Assembly (NCBI GenBank): GCA_947177695.1
Contig: CAMWVO010000048.1
Coordinates: forward strand, 1-9,132
DNA from: an uncultured Clostridia bacterium
GTDB taxonomy: Bacteria > Bacillota > Clostridia > Oscillospirales > Ruminococcaceae
Reading direction: 5' to 3'
Length of the DNA: 9,132 nucleotides
Of the stretch, positions 1-5,466 are shown one piece after another (positions within the stretch are counted from its first letter, which is position 1; the number at the start of each line of letters is the position of its first letter). The translations under genes and the position numbers were made by a program. The notes beneath the pieces are model-generated. The model was not told where the DNA came from. It worked only from the letters and a program-made list of their open reading frames with translations, and made no database searches.

Positions 1-162
1 TTCGCTCACGCCCACGATCTTGCCAAGCTTTGAAGCTGTCATAACGGCGGCTTTGTCGTAGCATTAGGTGTTGTACTCGGCGATTTTTCTGTGTCCCTTT
101 GAGAGAGACGGCATGATCTCTTTAAGTCTGCTGAAAAGATTTGCATTAGGTTCGGGTGACAT
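1..162 (-). pseudogene. 5' end of a MurR/RpiR-family transcriptional regulator, interrupted by an in-frame TAA; runs off the left edge
   Basis: The ATG at 162-160 follows a strong AAGGAG (172-177) at 9 bases. The 54 codons visible to the window edge keep one frame. They read like the N-terminal helix-turn-helix of RpiR/MurR regulators: an L-F-S-R-L-K-E-I-M-P-S-L-S-K-G start, then K-I-A-E-Y, then Y-D-K-A-A-V-M-T-A-S-K-L-G-K and V-G-V-S-E, which is the recognition region. Family members bind DNA through this domain and sense sugar phosphates through a C-terminal SIS domain, which would lie outside the window. Codon 33 (66-64) is TAA. It falls between the first and second helices, with the expected number of codons on both sides, so this looks like a nonsense change or local base error rather than a frameshift. 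An in-frame ATG at 42-40 could restart translation but would lose helix one. The gene is 75 bases after the DUF3006 gene. Pseudogene status is an inference because the 3' part is not visible. Confidence 0.72.
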
Positions 163-237
163 TTGAATTATCTCCTTTGGAATTTATTTTCTCAGACAAA
201 AATTTGCTTTAGAATTATGTTTACGGACAAGTCCCCG
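163..237 (-). other. Spacer between the DUF3006 gene and the RpiR-type gene
   Basis: These 75 bases lie downstream of the DUF3006 stop and upstream of the regulator. The only sites I can support are the ribosome binding site AAGGAG at 172-177 and a short GGAC-AA-GTCC inverted repeat at 225-234 that lacks a following T tract. I see no convincing terminator and no well-spaced promoter, so read-through from the operon into the regulator remains possible. Confidence 0.5.
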
Positions 238-444
238 CTATTCCCAGAGACTGTCTTGCAGTCTTATTATTTCCTGACGGCGTTTCTCCGTTGCATCGGT
301 ATCCTTACGGTACACGCCGTTCTCAAACAGAACAGCGTCCCCCTCTCTGACGTCAGGAGCAAGCTCCGAGCGGGAAACTTCAAAACGTGTGTCGCCGTCT
401 TCGATAACGACAGTGTTTTCCGAAATTCTGTCTATAATAAGCAT
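238..444 (-). CDS. DUF3006 domain protein, small cytoplasmic partner of the hydrolase
   Basis: A 68-residue acidic protein matching the DUF3006 pattern: an opening I-I-D-R-I-S, a short beta-rich segment (V-V-I-E-D-G-D-T), an E-V-S-R-S-E-L-A-P-D-V-R-E-G-D-A-V segment and a charged helical tail. It has no signal peptide or membrane segment. DUF3006 genes in Firmicutes often sit directly after a ComEC-like metallo-beta-lactamase-fold hydrolase, as here; their biochemical role is unknown to me. Two starts are possible. A GTG at 450-448 overlaps the hydrolase stop by four bases (GTGA), but AAGGAG at 453-458 is only 2 bases from it. The same site is 8 bases from the ATG at 444-442, so I chose the ATG. 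Either way the two genes are translationally coupled. The stop is TAG. Confidence 0.8.
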   Translation of the reverse strand: MLIIDRISENTVVIEDGDTRFEVSRSELAPDVREGDAVLFENGVYRKDTDATEKRRQEIIRLQDSLWE

Positions 445-446
445 AC

Positions 447-1421
447 TCACTGCTCCTTTTCGGGTACGACGAAGATGTCGTCTCCGTCGGAATAAACTAT
501 TACCGTTCCATTGATATCATTTCTGAAACACTTTGCTCCGAAGCTTTCAAGACGTTCCAGTATTTCTGCGTGAGGGTGTCCGTAGCTGTTTCCCGTGCCG
601 CACTGGATAACGCATATGTCGGGCGAGACCGCCTCCAGAAACTTTTCGCTTGTGGAGGTACTGCTTCCGTGGTGACCTGCTTTAAGTACGTCCGCGCTTA
701 CATCGGCGCCCGAATTCAGTATGTCCTTTTCCGCTTTGGCTTCCGCGTCTCCCGTAAAGAGATATGACGTATCACCATAGGTCATGCGTACCACAACGGA
801 GTAATTGTTAAGGTCGTCATAGTCCGCAACGGGTGCGAGAATTTCAAGCTTGGGCGGCTGTTTATCCATTGAAGAGGAAGTTTTTCCCGCAAGCGCGTAG
901 ACCGTCCCCGGCTTTGCCGCCGTAAGCTTCAAAGCCTTGTCATGCATAGCCGTTAGAAATCTTTCATAGGTTTTTGTGGTTGGGGTCTTGTCCGAGGAAA
1001 CCTTGGGAGCGATTACCCGCTCAACGTCGATACCCGAAATAATGTCGCCCATTCCGCCGATGTGGTCGGAGTGCGGGTGAGTGGCAATGACGATATCAAG
1101 CTTCTTAACGTCCTGCTTTTTAAGGTAGTCGAGAATTTTGTCGCTGTTCTCCCTTTCGCCGCAGTCGATAAGAACAGCCGCACCCTCCCACTTTATCAGG
1201 GAGCAGTCGCCCTGCCCTACATCTATATAGTGTATTTCAAGATCGGCGTCCTTGTCTATAAAGCTGCTTACCGCCGACGCGGGGACTTCCGTGTCGCCGA
1301 ATTCAAGATACAAGCTGAAGCAAAACGCCGCTCCCATAAGTATCAGCAGAAAAAGCAGTACGGGGGATATGCCGAATGTTTCCGTATTTTTTCTTGATGA
1401 TGTTCTTTTTCTTTGAGCCAT
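447..1421 (-). CDS. Membrane-anchored ComEC/Rec2-like metallo-beta-lactamase-fold hydrolase
   Basis: A 324-residue protein. Residues 1-16 are basic (M-A-Q-R-K-R-T-S-S-R-K), residues 17-38 form one hydrophobic helix (uncleaved anchor or signal), and the rest is an extracytoplasmic hydrolase domain. The domain shows I-D-V-G-Q-G-D (66-72), L-I-D-C-G (84-88), the metal-binding H-P-H-S-D-H (115-120), T-G-D (223-225) and G-H-H-G-S (249-253), as in the C-terminal domain of ComEC. Known members act on nucleic acids or other phosphodiesters; here the substrate is unknown. The ComEC channel domain is absent, so this is a stand-alone hydrolase, not the DNA-uptake pore. The start at 1421 has AGGAGG (1429-1434) 7 bases upstream; a longer frame from 1466 overlaps the previous gene and lacks such a site. 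It begins 16 bases after the preceding small membrane-protein gene and overlaps or abuts the DUF3006 gene. Confidence 0.88.
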   Translation of the reverse strand: MAQRKRTSSRKNTETFGISPVLLFLLILMGAAFCFSLYLEFGDTEVPASAVSSFIDKDADLEIHYIDVGQGDCSLIKWEGAAVLIDCGERENSDKILDYLKKQDVKKLDIVIATHPHSDHIGGMGDIISGIDVERVIAPKVSSDKTPTTKTYERFLTAMHDKALKLTAAKPGTVYALAGKTSSSMDKQPPKLEILAPVADYDDLNNYSVVVRMTYGDTSYLFTGDAEAKAEKDILNSGADVSADVLKAGHHGSSTSTSEKFLEAVSPDICVIQCGTGNSYGHPHAEILERLESFGAKCFRNDINGTVIVYSDGDDIFVVPEKEQ

Positions 1422-1428
1422 TTTCAGA

Positions 1429-1434
1429 CCTCCT
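1429..1434 (-). promoter_or_regulatory. Ribosome binding site AGGAGG fixing the hydrolase start at 1421
   Basis: AGGAGG lies 7 bases before the ATG at 1421-1419. It decides against the longer reading frame from 1466, which would run back into the end of the preceding gene and give an N-terminus without the basic-then-hydrophobic pattern. Confidence 0.8.
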
Positions 1435-1437
1435 TGA

Positions 1438-1869
1438 TCAGATCCAGTCGTAAATACCTGTTGCAAACATCAAACCGACTCCCGCGGGAAAACCTATAAA
1501 AATCCAAAGATACACAATAAAAATAATGTTTACTGTCCTTGCTTTCGGGAATTTTTTATTTTTTCTGACTGCGGCAAATCCACCGATAAAGCCGCCCAGA
1601 GCCGAGAATGTCACGCCGTCCTCATTGTTTTTCTTAACGCTTTTATACGCCAGTATGCTCATATAGATCATAAGCGGCACAATAATCCAGCAGGAAAAAA
1701 CCAACGCATATACAAGCACATTCCTTATGACCGTGAAACCAATACTGAACGGGTCGCCGCCCTCGCAAAGAAGAACCGCCGTCATGAATGCCGCCATTGC
1801 AATATTTACCGCAAGGTAAATCCAATTTTTCTTAAAAAATGCAGCTGCCATTGGTTTTCTTTGTGCCAT
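1438..1869 (-). CDS. Small integral membrane protein, array paralogue 6 (W-I-Y-x-x-V-N subgroup, DUF1294-like)
   Basis: A 143-residue hydrophobic protein with about four membrane helices (roughly 15-35, 46-75, 86-101, 112-137). It has a basic N-terminus (M-A-Q-R-K) and N-W-I-Y-L-A-V-N at 15-22, matching T-W-I-Y-I-V-V-N in the 3165-3542 protein. A glycine-rich turn A-L-G-G-F-I-G-G-F (90-98) replaces the L-P-F-G-G-L-G-A of its neighbours. The Asp-Lys pair found in the other five is replaced here by a K-K-N-N-E-D-G loop (79-85). N-I-I-F-I-V-Y-L-W (114-122) matches the conserved tail. The layout recalls DUF1294, but distantly. AAGGAG at 1877-1882 is 7 bases from the ATG. The leader is identical to those of the H-P-C subgroup although the protein belongs to the other subgroup. 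It is the most divergent member, and no function can be assigned. Confidence 0.85.
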   Translation of the reverse strand: MAQRKPMAAAFFKKNWIYLAVNIAMAAFMTAVLLCEGGDPFSIGFTVIRNVLVYALVFSCWIIVPLMIYMSILAYKSVKKNNEDGVTFSALGGFIGGFAAVRKNKKFPKARTVNIIFIVYLWIFIGFPAGVGLMFATGIYDWI

Positions 1870-1884
1870 TTTTACGCTCCTTTC
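1867..1884 (-). promoter_or_regulatory. Repeated 18-base start module (copy at paralogue 6)
   Basis: GAAAGGAGCGTAAAAATG, read on the minus strand, includes the ribosome binding site and start codon. The same 18 bases occur at 2307-2324 and 2725-2742. A looser version with the same GAAAGGAG and 7-base spacing is at 3141-3158. Confidence 0.85.
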
Positions 1885-1885
1885 C

Positions 1886-1920
1886 GATTAGAAGATAGAA
1901 GTTAGAGAATAGAAATTAGA
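1886..1920 (-). repeat. Five tandem heptamers of the form TCTANNN
   Basis: Read on the minus strand the 35 bases divide exactly into TCTAATT, TCTATTC, TCTAACT, TCTATCT and TCTAATC. The array begins inside the last codons of the 1902-2309 gene, so it encodes the I-S-I-L tail and the TAA stop. It ends just before the ribosome binding site of the next gene. Shorter arrays with the same phase lie before two other paralogues. Confidence 0.85.
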
Positions 1921-2309
1921 CATAATATAAATGAAACAGCTAACCAAATAATAAACCACAGCTGTATAGTAAAAATAATTTTTACAGCGTTTTTATTAAA
2001 ATAGTTTGGATTTTGTAATAATCCGATAATTGCTCCAAAACCGCCGAATGGCAACGCAAAAATTATACCGGCATCAAGCTTGTCATTTATAACCGCAGAC
2101 ATTGCGGCTAAATTAAATGTAAATAATAATGCTACCAATAAAATAGCAACAAACCCAAAGCTACAAAGTAATTCCACAAATCCAAAGATAGCTATCCCCA
2201 CTAAACGAGCTCCTTTAAGGGCAAGTTCTTCGTTTAAAACGGTTAAAATATTTATTAAAACGCCAAATGCTGATACTGCAATGCATGGGTGTTTTTTGAT
2301 AAATTCCAT
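1902..2309 (-). CDS. Small integral membrane protein, array paralogue 5 (H-P-C subgroup, DUF1294-like)
   Basis: A 135-residue protein opening M-E-F-I-K-K-H-P-C-I-A-V-S, nearly identical to the two genes before it. It has hydrophobic helices at about 9-25, 35-70 (probably two), 79-98 and 110-133. It carries N-L-A-A-M (66-70), Asp76-Lys77, L-P-F-G-G-F-G-A (86-93), N-P-N-Y (100-103) and I-Q-L-W (115-118). The second hydrophobic region is about ten residues longer than in the other two H-P-C proteins. The C-terminal L-I-S-I-L is encoded by the tandem heptamer repeat, so the stop may have moved with repeat number. It has the repeated start module. Base composition is very AT-rich: 15 G+C in the 60 bases 1981-2040 by hand count. 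The glycine-rich turn after an Asp-Lys pair recalls DUF1294 (inference). Function unknown. Confidence 0.85.
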   Translation of the reverse strand: MEFIKKHPCIAVSAFGVLINILTVLNEELALKGARLVGIAIFGFVELLCSFGFVAILLVALLFTFNLAAMSAVINDKLDAGIIFALPFGGFGAIIGLLQNPNYFNKNAVKIIFTIQLWFIIWLAVSFILCLISIL

Positions 2310-2324
2310 TTTTACGCTCCTTTC
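2307..2324 (-). promoter_or_regulatory. Repeated 18-base start module (copy at paralogue 5)
   Basis: Identical to 1867-1884 and 2725-2742. Its AAGGAG is 7 bases before the ATG at 2309-2307. Confidence 0.85.
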
Positions 2325-2341
2325 AGAGGATAGAAATTAAG
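2321..2341 (-). repeat. Short heptamer array upstream of paralogue 5
   Basis: On the minus strand it reads CTTAATT, TCTATCC, TCTGAAA and then runs straight into GGAG. The second unit fits the TCTANNN heptamer and the others are degenerate. The phase relative to the ribosome binding site is the same as upstream of paralogue 4 (2739-2759). Confidence 0.6.
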
Positions 2342-2343
2342 TA

Positions 2344-2727
2344 TCAGCCGGGCAGTGGACCTATTGAATAATAATCCAAAGCAAACAGTATAAATGAAGC
2401 CAATGCCCAGATAACGATCCATAGCTGTATGCTGAAAATTATTTTTACTGCCTTTTCATTGTCATAACTTGGATTGAACATCAAGCCTATCATCGCTCCC
2501 AAGCCGCCGAAAGGCAACGACAGAATTACTCCCGCAGCGGGCTTGTCATAGGTAACCAAAAGCATCGCAGCTATATTAATTAAGACCAAAACAATGCCTG
2601 CGAGATAAAGGAGGAAAAATAGTGCAAAACCGTACGCCGCAAGCTGTCCAATAAAAAAGCTTAAAAGTATTAATAAAATACCGACTATTGATATTGCAAT
2701 ACACGGGTGCTTTTCAATAAAATCCAT
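2344..2727 (-). CDS. Small integral membrane protein, array paralogue 4 (H-P-C subgroup, DUF1294-like)
   Basis: A 127-residue protein opening M-D-F-I-E-K-H-P-C-I-A-I-S. Hydrophobic helices lie at about 9-28, 34-60, 64-82 and 94-117. It contains N-I-A-A-M (51-55), Asp61-Lys62, P-A-A-G-V-I-L-S then L-P-F-G-G-L-G-A (71-78), N-P-S-Y (85-88) and F-S-I-Q-L-W (98-103). The core from N-I-A-A-M to I-Q-L-W is nearly identical to the 2766-3143 protein, so these two look like the most recent duplicates. The tail (D-Y-Y-S-I-G-P-L-P-G) differs because homologous bases are read in another frame in the neighbour. It starts with the repeated 18-base module. No signal peptide, no catalytic motif; function unknown. 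Confidence 0.86.
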   Translation of the reverse strand: MDFIEKHPCIAISIVGILLILLSFFIGQLAAYGFALFFLLYLAGIVLVLINIAAMLLVTYDKPAAGVILSLPFGGLGAMIGLMFNPSYDNEKAVKIIFSIQLWIVIWALASFILFALDYYSIGPLPG

Positions 2728-2742
2728 TTTTACGCTCCTTTC
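2725..2742 (-). promoter_or_regulatory. Repeated 18-base start module (copy at paralogue 4)
   Basis: Identical to 1867-1884 and 2307-2324, with AAGGAG 7 bases before the ATG at 2727-2725. Confidence 0.85.
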
Positions 2743-2759
2743 AGAAAATAGATATTAGA
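2739..2759 (-). repeat. Three heptamers upstream of paralogue 4
   Basis: On the minus strand: TCTAATA, TCTATTT, TCTGAAA, running into GGAGCG. The first two units fit the TCTANNN consensus of the five-unit array at 1886-1920. The 21 bases fill most of the 38-base gap between paralogues 3 and 4. Confidence 0.7.
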
Positions 2760-2765
2760 AGCCGA

Positions 2766-3143
2766 TCATCCCCATTGAAGAATAATTAATGAGGCAAACA
2801 CCCAGATAACAAGCCACAACTGAATGCTGAAAATAGTTTTTACTGCAATCTTATATTCATAGCTTGGGTTGAACAGCAAGCCTATGGCAGCTCCCAATCC
2901 ACCGAACGGCAATGACAGAATTACCCCAGCAGCAAGCTTGTCCTTTAAAACCGCAATCATTGCGGCTATGTTAAATATTAACACAAAAATTCCTAACAAA
3001 GGGAAAAATGAGATAAGGAAAAGGAAAATGAAACACAGGGCACCGCCCAATTCGGCAAATTGCTCGATTAAAAGGTCTAAAAGAATTGCAAAAAATCCAA
3101 CTATTGATACCGCAATACATGGGTGCTTTTTGATAAAAGCCAT
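2766..3143 (-). CDS. Small integral membrane protein, array paralogue 3 (H-P-C subgroup, DUF1294-like)
   Basis: A 125-residue protein opening M-A-F-I-K-K-H-P-C-I-A-V-S. Hydrophobic helices lie at about 9-27, 34-66 (long, perhaps two), 71-91 and 103-122. It has N-I-A-A-M (58-62), Asp68-Lys69, L-P-F-G-G-L-G-A (78-85), N-P-S-Y (92-95) and I-Q-L-W (107-110). The C-terminus ends in I-I-L-Q-W-G. The bases around this end (T-T-C-A-A-T-G-G) match those coding Y-S-I-G in the next gene but are read one base out of frame, so its tail seems to have been changed by an indel. GAAAGGAG (3151-3158) precedes the ATG at the same spacing as in its neighbours. Function unknown; likely a relative of DUF1294. Confidence 0.86.
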   Translation of the reverse strand: MAFIKKHPCIAVSIVGFFAILLDLLIEQFAELGGALCFIFLFLISFFPLLGIFVLIFNIAAMIAVLKDKLAAGVILSLPFGGLGAAIGLLFNPSYEYKIAVKTIFSIQLWLVIWVFASLIILQWG

Positions 3144-3164
3144 TTTAAAACTCCTTTCATAAGA

Positions 3165-3542
3165 TCATTTTGCACCATTAAGCATAAAATCAACAAATAC
3201 AAATAAATAGCCTTCGGCAATACACCAAACAACAAACCATACCGAAATGTTGAAAATTATATTTATCGCTAAAGATTTTTTCCTTAACATACGCGCCGTA
3301 ATAAAACTGCCTAAGCTTCCTCCCAAAAGCGAGAGAACCGCGCTGATCTTCATTTTATCTTTTTTAACGGTATAAATCGAAATGCCGTTAATAATTGCCA
3401 AATAAGGCAAAAATACAAATGAAAATGCCCAAATAAGCAAAGCGCAAGACCGCAAAACCGAATTACAACAGCCAATAAAAAACAACGCTGCACAAAGAAT
3501 ATTCACCACAATATAAATCCAAGTTTTTGAAGATTTTGACAT
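3165..3542 (-). CDS. Small integral membrane protein, array paralogue 2 (W-I-Y-x-x-V-N subgroup, DUF1294-like)
   Basis: A 125-residue protein with a short polar N-terminus (M-S-K-S-S-K), T-W-I-Y-I-V-V-N (7-14) and helices at about 8-25, 32-57, 66-82 and 91-117. V-K-K-D-K-M (59-64) is followed by L-S-L-L-G-G-S-L-G-S-F (70-80), then N-I-S-V-W (98-102). The D-K plus L-L-G-G-S-L-G-S element is the closest in the array to the DUF1294 signature, which normally also has a later arginine-histidine segment that is not seen here (R-M-L-R-K-K stands in that place). It is tied to ygiQ: one base separates the TAG of ygiQ from this ATG, and its GGAGG (3550-3554) lies inside the ygiQ coding end, so translation is coupled. 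Function unknown. Confidence 0.85.
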   Translation of the reverse strand: MSKSSKTWIYIVVNILCAALFFIGCCNSVLRSCALLIWAFSFVFLPYLAIINGISIYTVKKDKMKISAVLSLLGGSLGSFITARMLRKKSLAINIIFNISVWFVVWCIAEGYLFVFVDFMLNGAK

Positions 3543-3543
3543 A

Positions 3544-5448
3544 CTATCGCCTCCGTCTTTTCACGCTTTTGCGGACGTTCCCTCCGTTTTTACTATGCCT
3601 GTTTCCTCCCTTTTGGGACTGCTTGTTTTTCTCACGCTCCCGCAGTTCCGCAAGATATTTTCCGTCGGGCTTCACAAGACATTCCTTGCCGTTTCCGATC
3701 AGATCGGTGCGGTGTGCTTTCTGCAAAGCCTCAATGACCTTGCGCTGATTGTCGGGACGGAAATACTGCAAAAGCGCTCTCTGCATACCCTTTTCCTCGG
3801 CAGTTCTGGGGACGTAAACCTCCTCCATCGTGTAGGGGTCAAGACCCGTGTAGAATATACAGGTGGAAATCGTTCCCGGTGTGGGATAGAAGTCCTGCAC
3901 CTGCTCGGGACGGATACGCAGGCTTTTCAGAAACAGCGCAAGCTCCACCGCCTCTTTCAGCGTACTGCCGGGGTGTGATGACATCAGGTACGGCACAAGA
4001 TACTGCTCCTTGCCCACCTGTCCCGTTATCTTGTAGAATTTATCCTGAAATTTTTTGTACGCCTCAATATGTGGCTTGCCCATTTTGTCCAGAACTACCG
4101 CCGAACAATGCTCGGGAGCGACCTTCAGCTGACCGCTTACATGGTGTTCGATAAGCTCCCGCATGAACTCCTCGTCCCTGTCCTCAATAAGATAATCGTA
4201 CCGAATGCCGCTTCGTATGAAAACCTTTTTCACCTTTGGAACGGCTCGAATTTTTCTAAGCAATTCAAGGTATTCTTTATGGTCAACTTCAAGCATTTTG
4301 CAGGGTTCGGGAGCAAGACATTTTTTACCCTTGCACAAGCCATGCTCCAGCTGCTTGTGACAGCTTGGCGCGCGGAAGTTTGCGGTAGGACCTCCCACGT
4401 CGTGAATGTAACCTTTGAAATTCGGCAAAGTGGTAAGCAATTTTGCTTCCGCAAGAATACTTTCCTCGCTGCGGACAGCAATTTTCCGTCCCTGATGTAA
4501 AGCAATGGAACAGAAATTGCAGTTACCGAAGCAGCCCCGATTGTGGGTTATGGAAAACTCAACCTCTTTTATTCCTGGGACGCCGCCCTCTTTCTCATAG
4601 ATAGGGTGATACGTCCGCATATAGGGCAGGGCGTAAACTTTGTCCAGTTCCTCCGTTGTGAGGACTGGAGACGGCGGTAGCTGCACAAGCATATGGTTTT
4701 CCTGCCGCTGAATGATAGTCCTGCCGTAAATCTCGTCCTGCCAGTCGTACTGCTGACGGCAAGCCTTTGCGTAGGACTTTTTATCCTCTCTGCAAAGCTT
4801 CAATGAGGGACATTCGACTGCCCCGTACGGGGTATCCTCGGGCTTGCAGAGATACGCAGTTCCCCGAATATCCGTGAGGGTTTTCACGTCCTCGCCGTTT
4901 GCAAGACGTGTGCATATCTCGGCAATTTGATGTTCACCCATGCCGTACATAAGAATGTCCGCGCCGCTTTCCTCCAAAATAGATGGGCGGACAGCGTCGT
5001 CCCAGTAATCGTAGTGGGCGAAACGCCGCAGGGAAGCTTCCAAGCCGCCTATACCGATTGTAATATCTCCGAACGCTTCCCGAATTTTTTTGCAGTAAAC
5101 AGTAACCGCACGGTCGGGACGTTTCCCTGCCATTCCCCCCGCGGTGTAAGCGTCGTCGGAACGCTTTTTCTTTGCAGAAGTGTAATGTGCAACCATACTG
5201 TCGATATTTCCCGACGTTACCATAAAGCCGAAGCGTGGTCTGCCGAGACGCATAAAATCCCGCATACTATGCCAGTCGGGCTGTGCAATTATACCCACAG
5301 TATAACCAAGACTTTCAATTACCCGTGAAATTATAGCAATGCCGAAGCTGGGGTGGTCAACGTAGCTGTCCCCCGTCACGCAGATGAAGTCAAGCTGTTC
5401 GATACCCTGTTCAAGCAGTTCCTGTTTTGAGATTGGTAAAAACGGCAT
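3544..5448 (-). CDS. ygiQ: YgiQ-family (UPF0313) radical SAM protein
   Basis: A 634-residue protein, full length for the family. The N-terminal half has F-I-C-V-T-G-D-S-Y-V-D-H-P-S-F-G (21-36) and G-I-G-G-L-E-A-S-L-R-R-F (132-143). These are hallmarks of YgiQ and a cobalamin-binding-like N-terminal fold, though no cofactor use is shown here. The radical SAM cluster C-F-G-N-C-N-F-C gives Cys306, Cys310 and Cys313 (CxxxCxxC), expected to bind a 4Fe-4S cluster and S-adenosylmethionine. The C-terminal region has further Cys residues (G-K-K-C, E-P-C-K) and an Arg/Lys-rich tail. The physiological substrate is not established. The ATG at 5448-5446 follows GGAGG at about 8 bases. The first ten codons are also present, nearly unchanged, at 5938-5909. 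The gene is more GC-rich than the small genes on either side. Confidence 0.95.
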   Translation of the reverse strand: MPFLPISKQELLEQGIEQLDFICVTGDSYVDHPSFGIAIISRVIESLGYTVGIIAQPDWHSMRDFMRLGRPRFGFMVTSGNIDSMVAHYTSAKKKRSDDAYTAGGMAGKRPDRAVTVYCKKIREAFGDITIGIGGLEASLRRFAHYDYWDDAVRPSILEESGADILMYGMGEHQIAEICTRLANGEDVKTLTDIRGTAYLCKPEDTPYGAVECPSLKLCREDKKSYAKACRQQYDWQDEIYGRTIIQRQENHMLVQLPPSPVLTTEELDKVYALPYMRTYHPIYEKEGGVPGIKEVEFSITHNRGCFGNCNFCSIALHQGRKIAVRSEESILAEAKLLTTLPNFKGYIHDVGGPTANFRAPSCHKQLEHGLCKGKKCLAPEPCKMLEVDHKEYLELLRKIRAVPKVKKVFIRSGIRYDYLIEDRDEEFMRELIEHHVSGQLKVAPEHCSAVVLDKMGKPHIEAYKKFQDKFYKITGQVGKEQYLVPYLMSSHPGSTLKEAVELALFLKSLRIRPEQVQDFYPTPGTISTCIFYTGLDPYTMEEVYVPRTAEEKGMQRALLQYFRPDNQRKVIEALQKAHRTDLIGNGKECLVKPDGKYLAELREREKNKQSQKGGNRHSKNGGNVRKSVKRRRR

Positions 5449-5466
5449 GGTAAGCCCTCCGATTTA

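Noticed and set aside
64..66. Recoded stop in the RpiR-type gene (selenocysteine or pyrrolysine)
   Set aside because: The codon is TAA, not TGA or TAG, so the known recoding routes do not apply.
225..234. GGAC-AA-GTCC inverted repeat as a terminator after DUF3006
   Set aside because: The stem is only four pairs and no T tract follows on the minus strand.
163..495. Plus-strand open frame of 110 codons at the left end
   Set aside because: It is antisense to the DUF3006 gene and its spacer; its composition resembles neither a domain nor a membrane protein.
1422..1466. Longer start for the hydrolase at 1466
   Set aside because: It would overlap the end of the preceding gene. The AGGAGG at 1429-1434 and the basic-hydrophobic N-terminus fit the start at 1421.
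1886..2759. Heptamer repeats as a CRISPR array or phage attachment sites
   Set aside because: Units are 7 bases with no unique spacers, and there are no cas, integrase or transposase genes.
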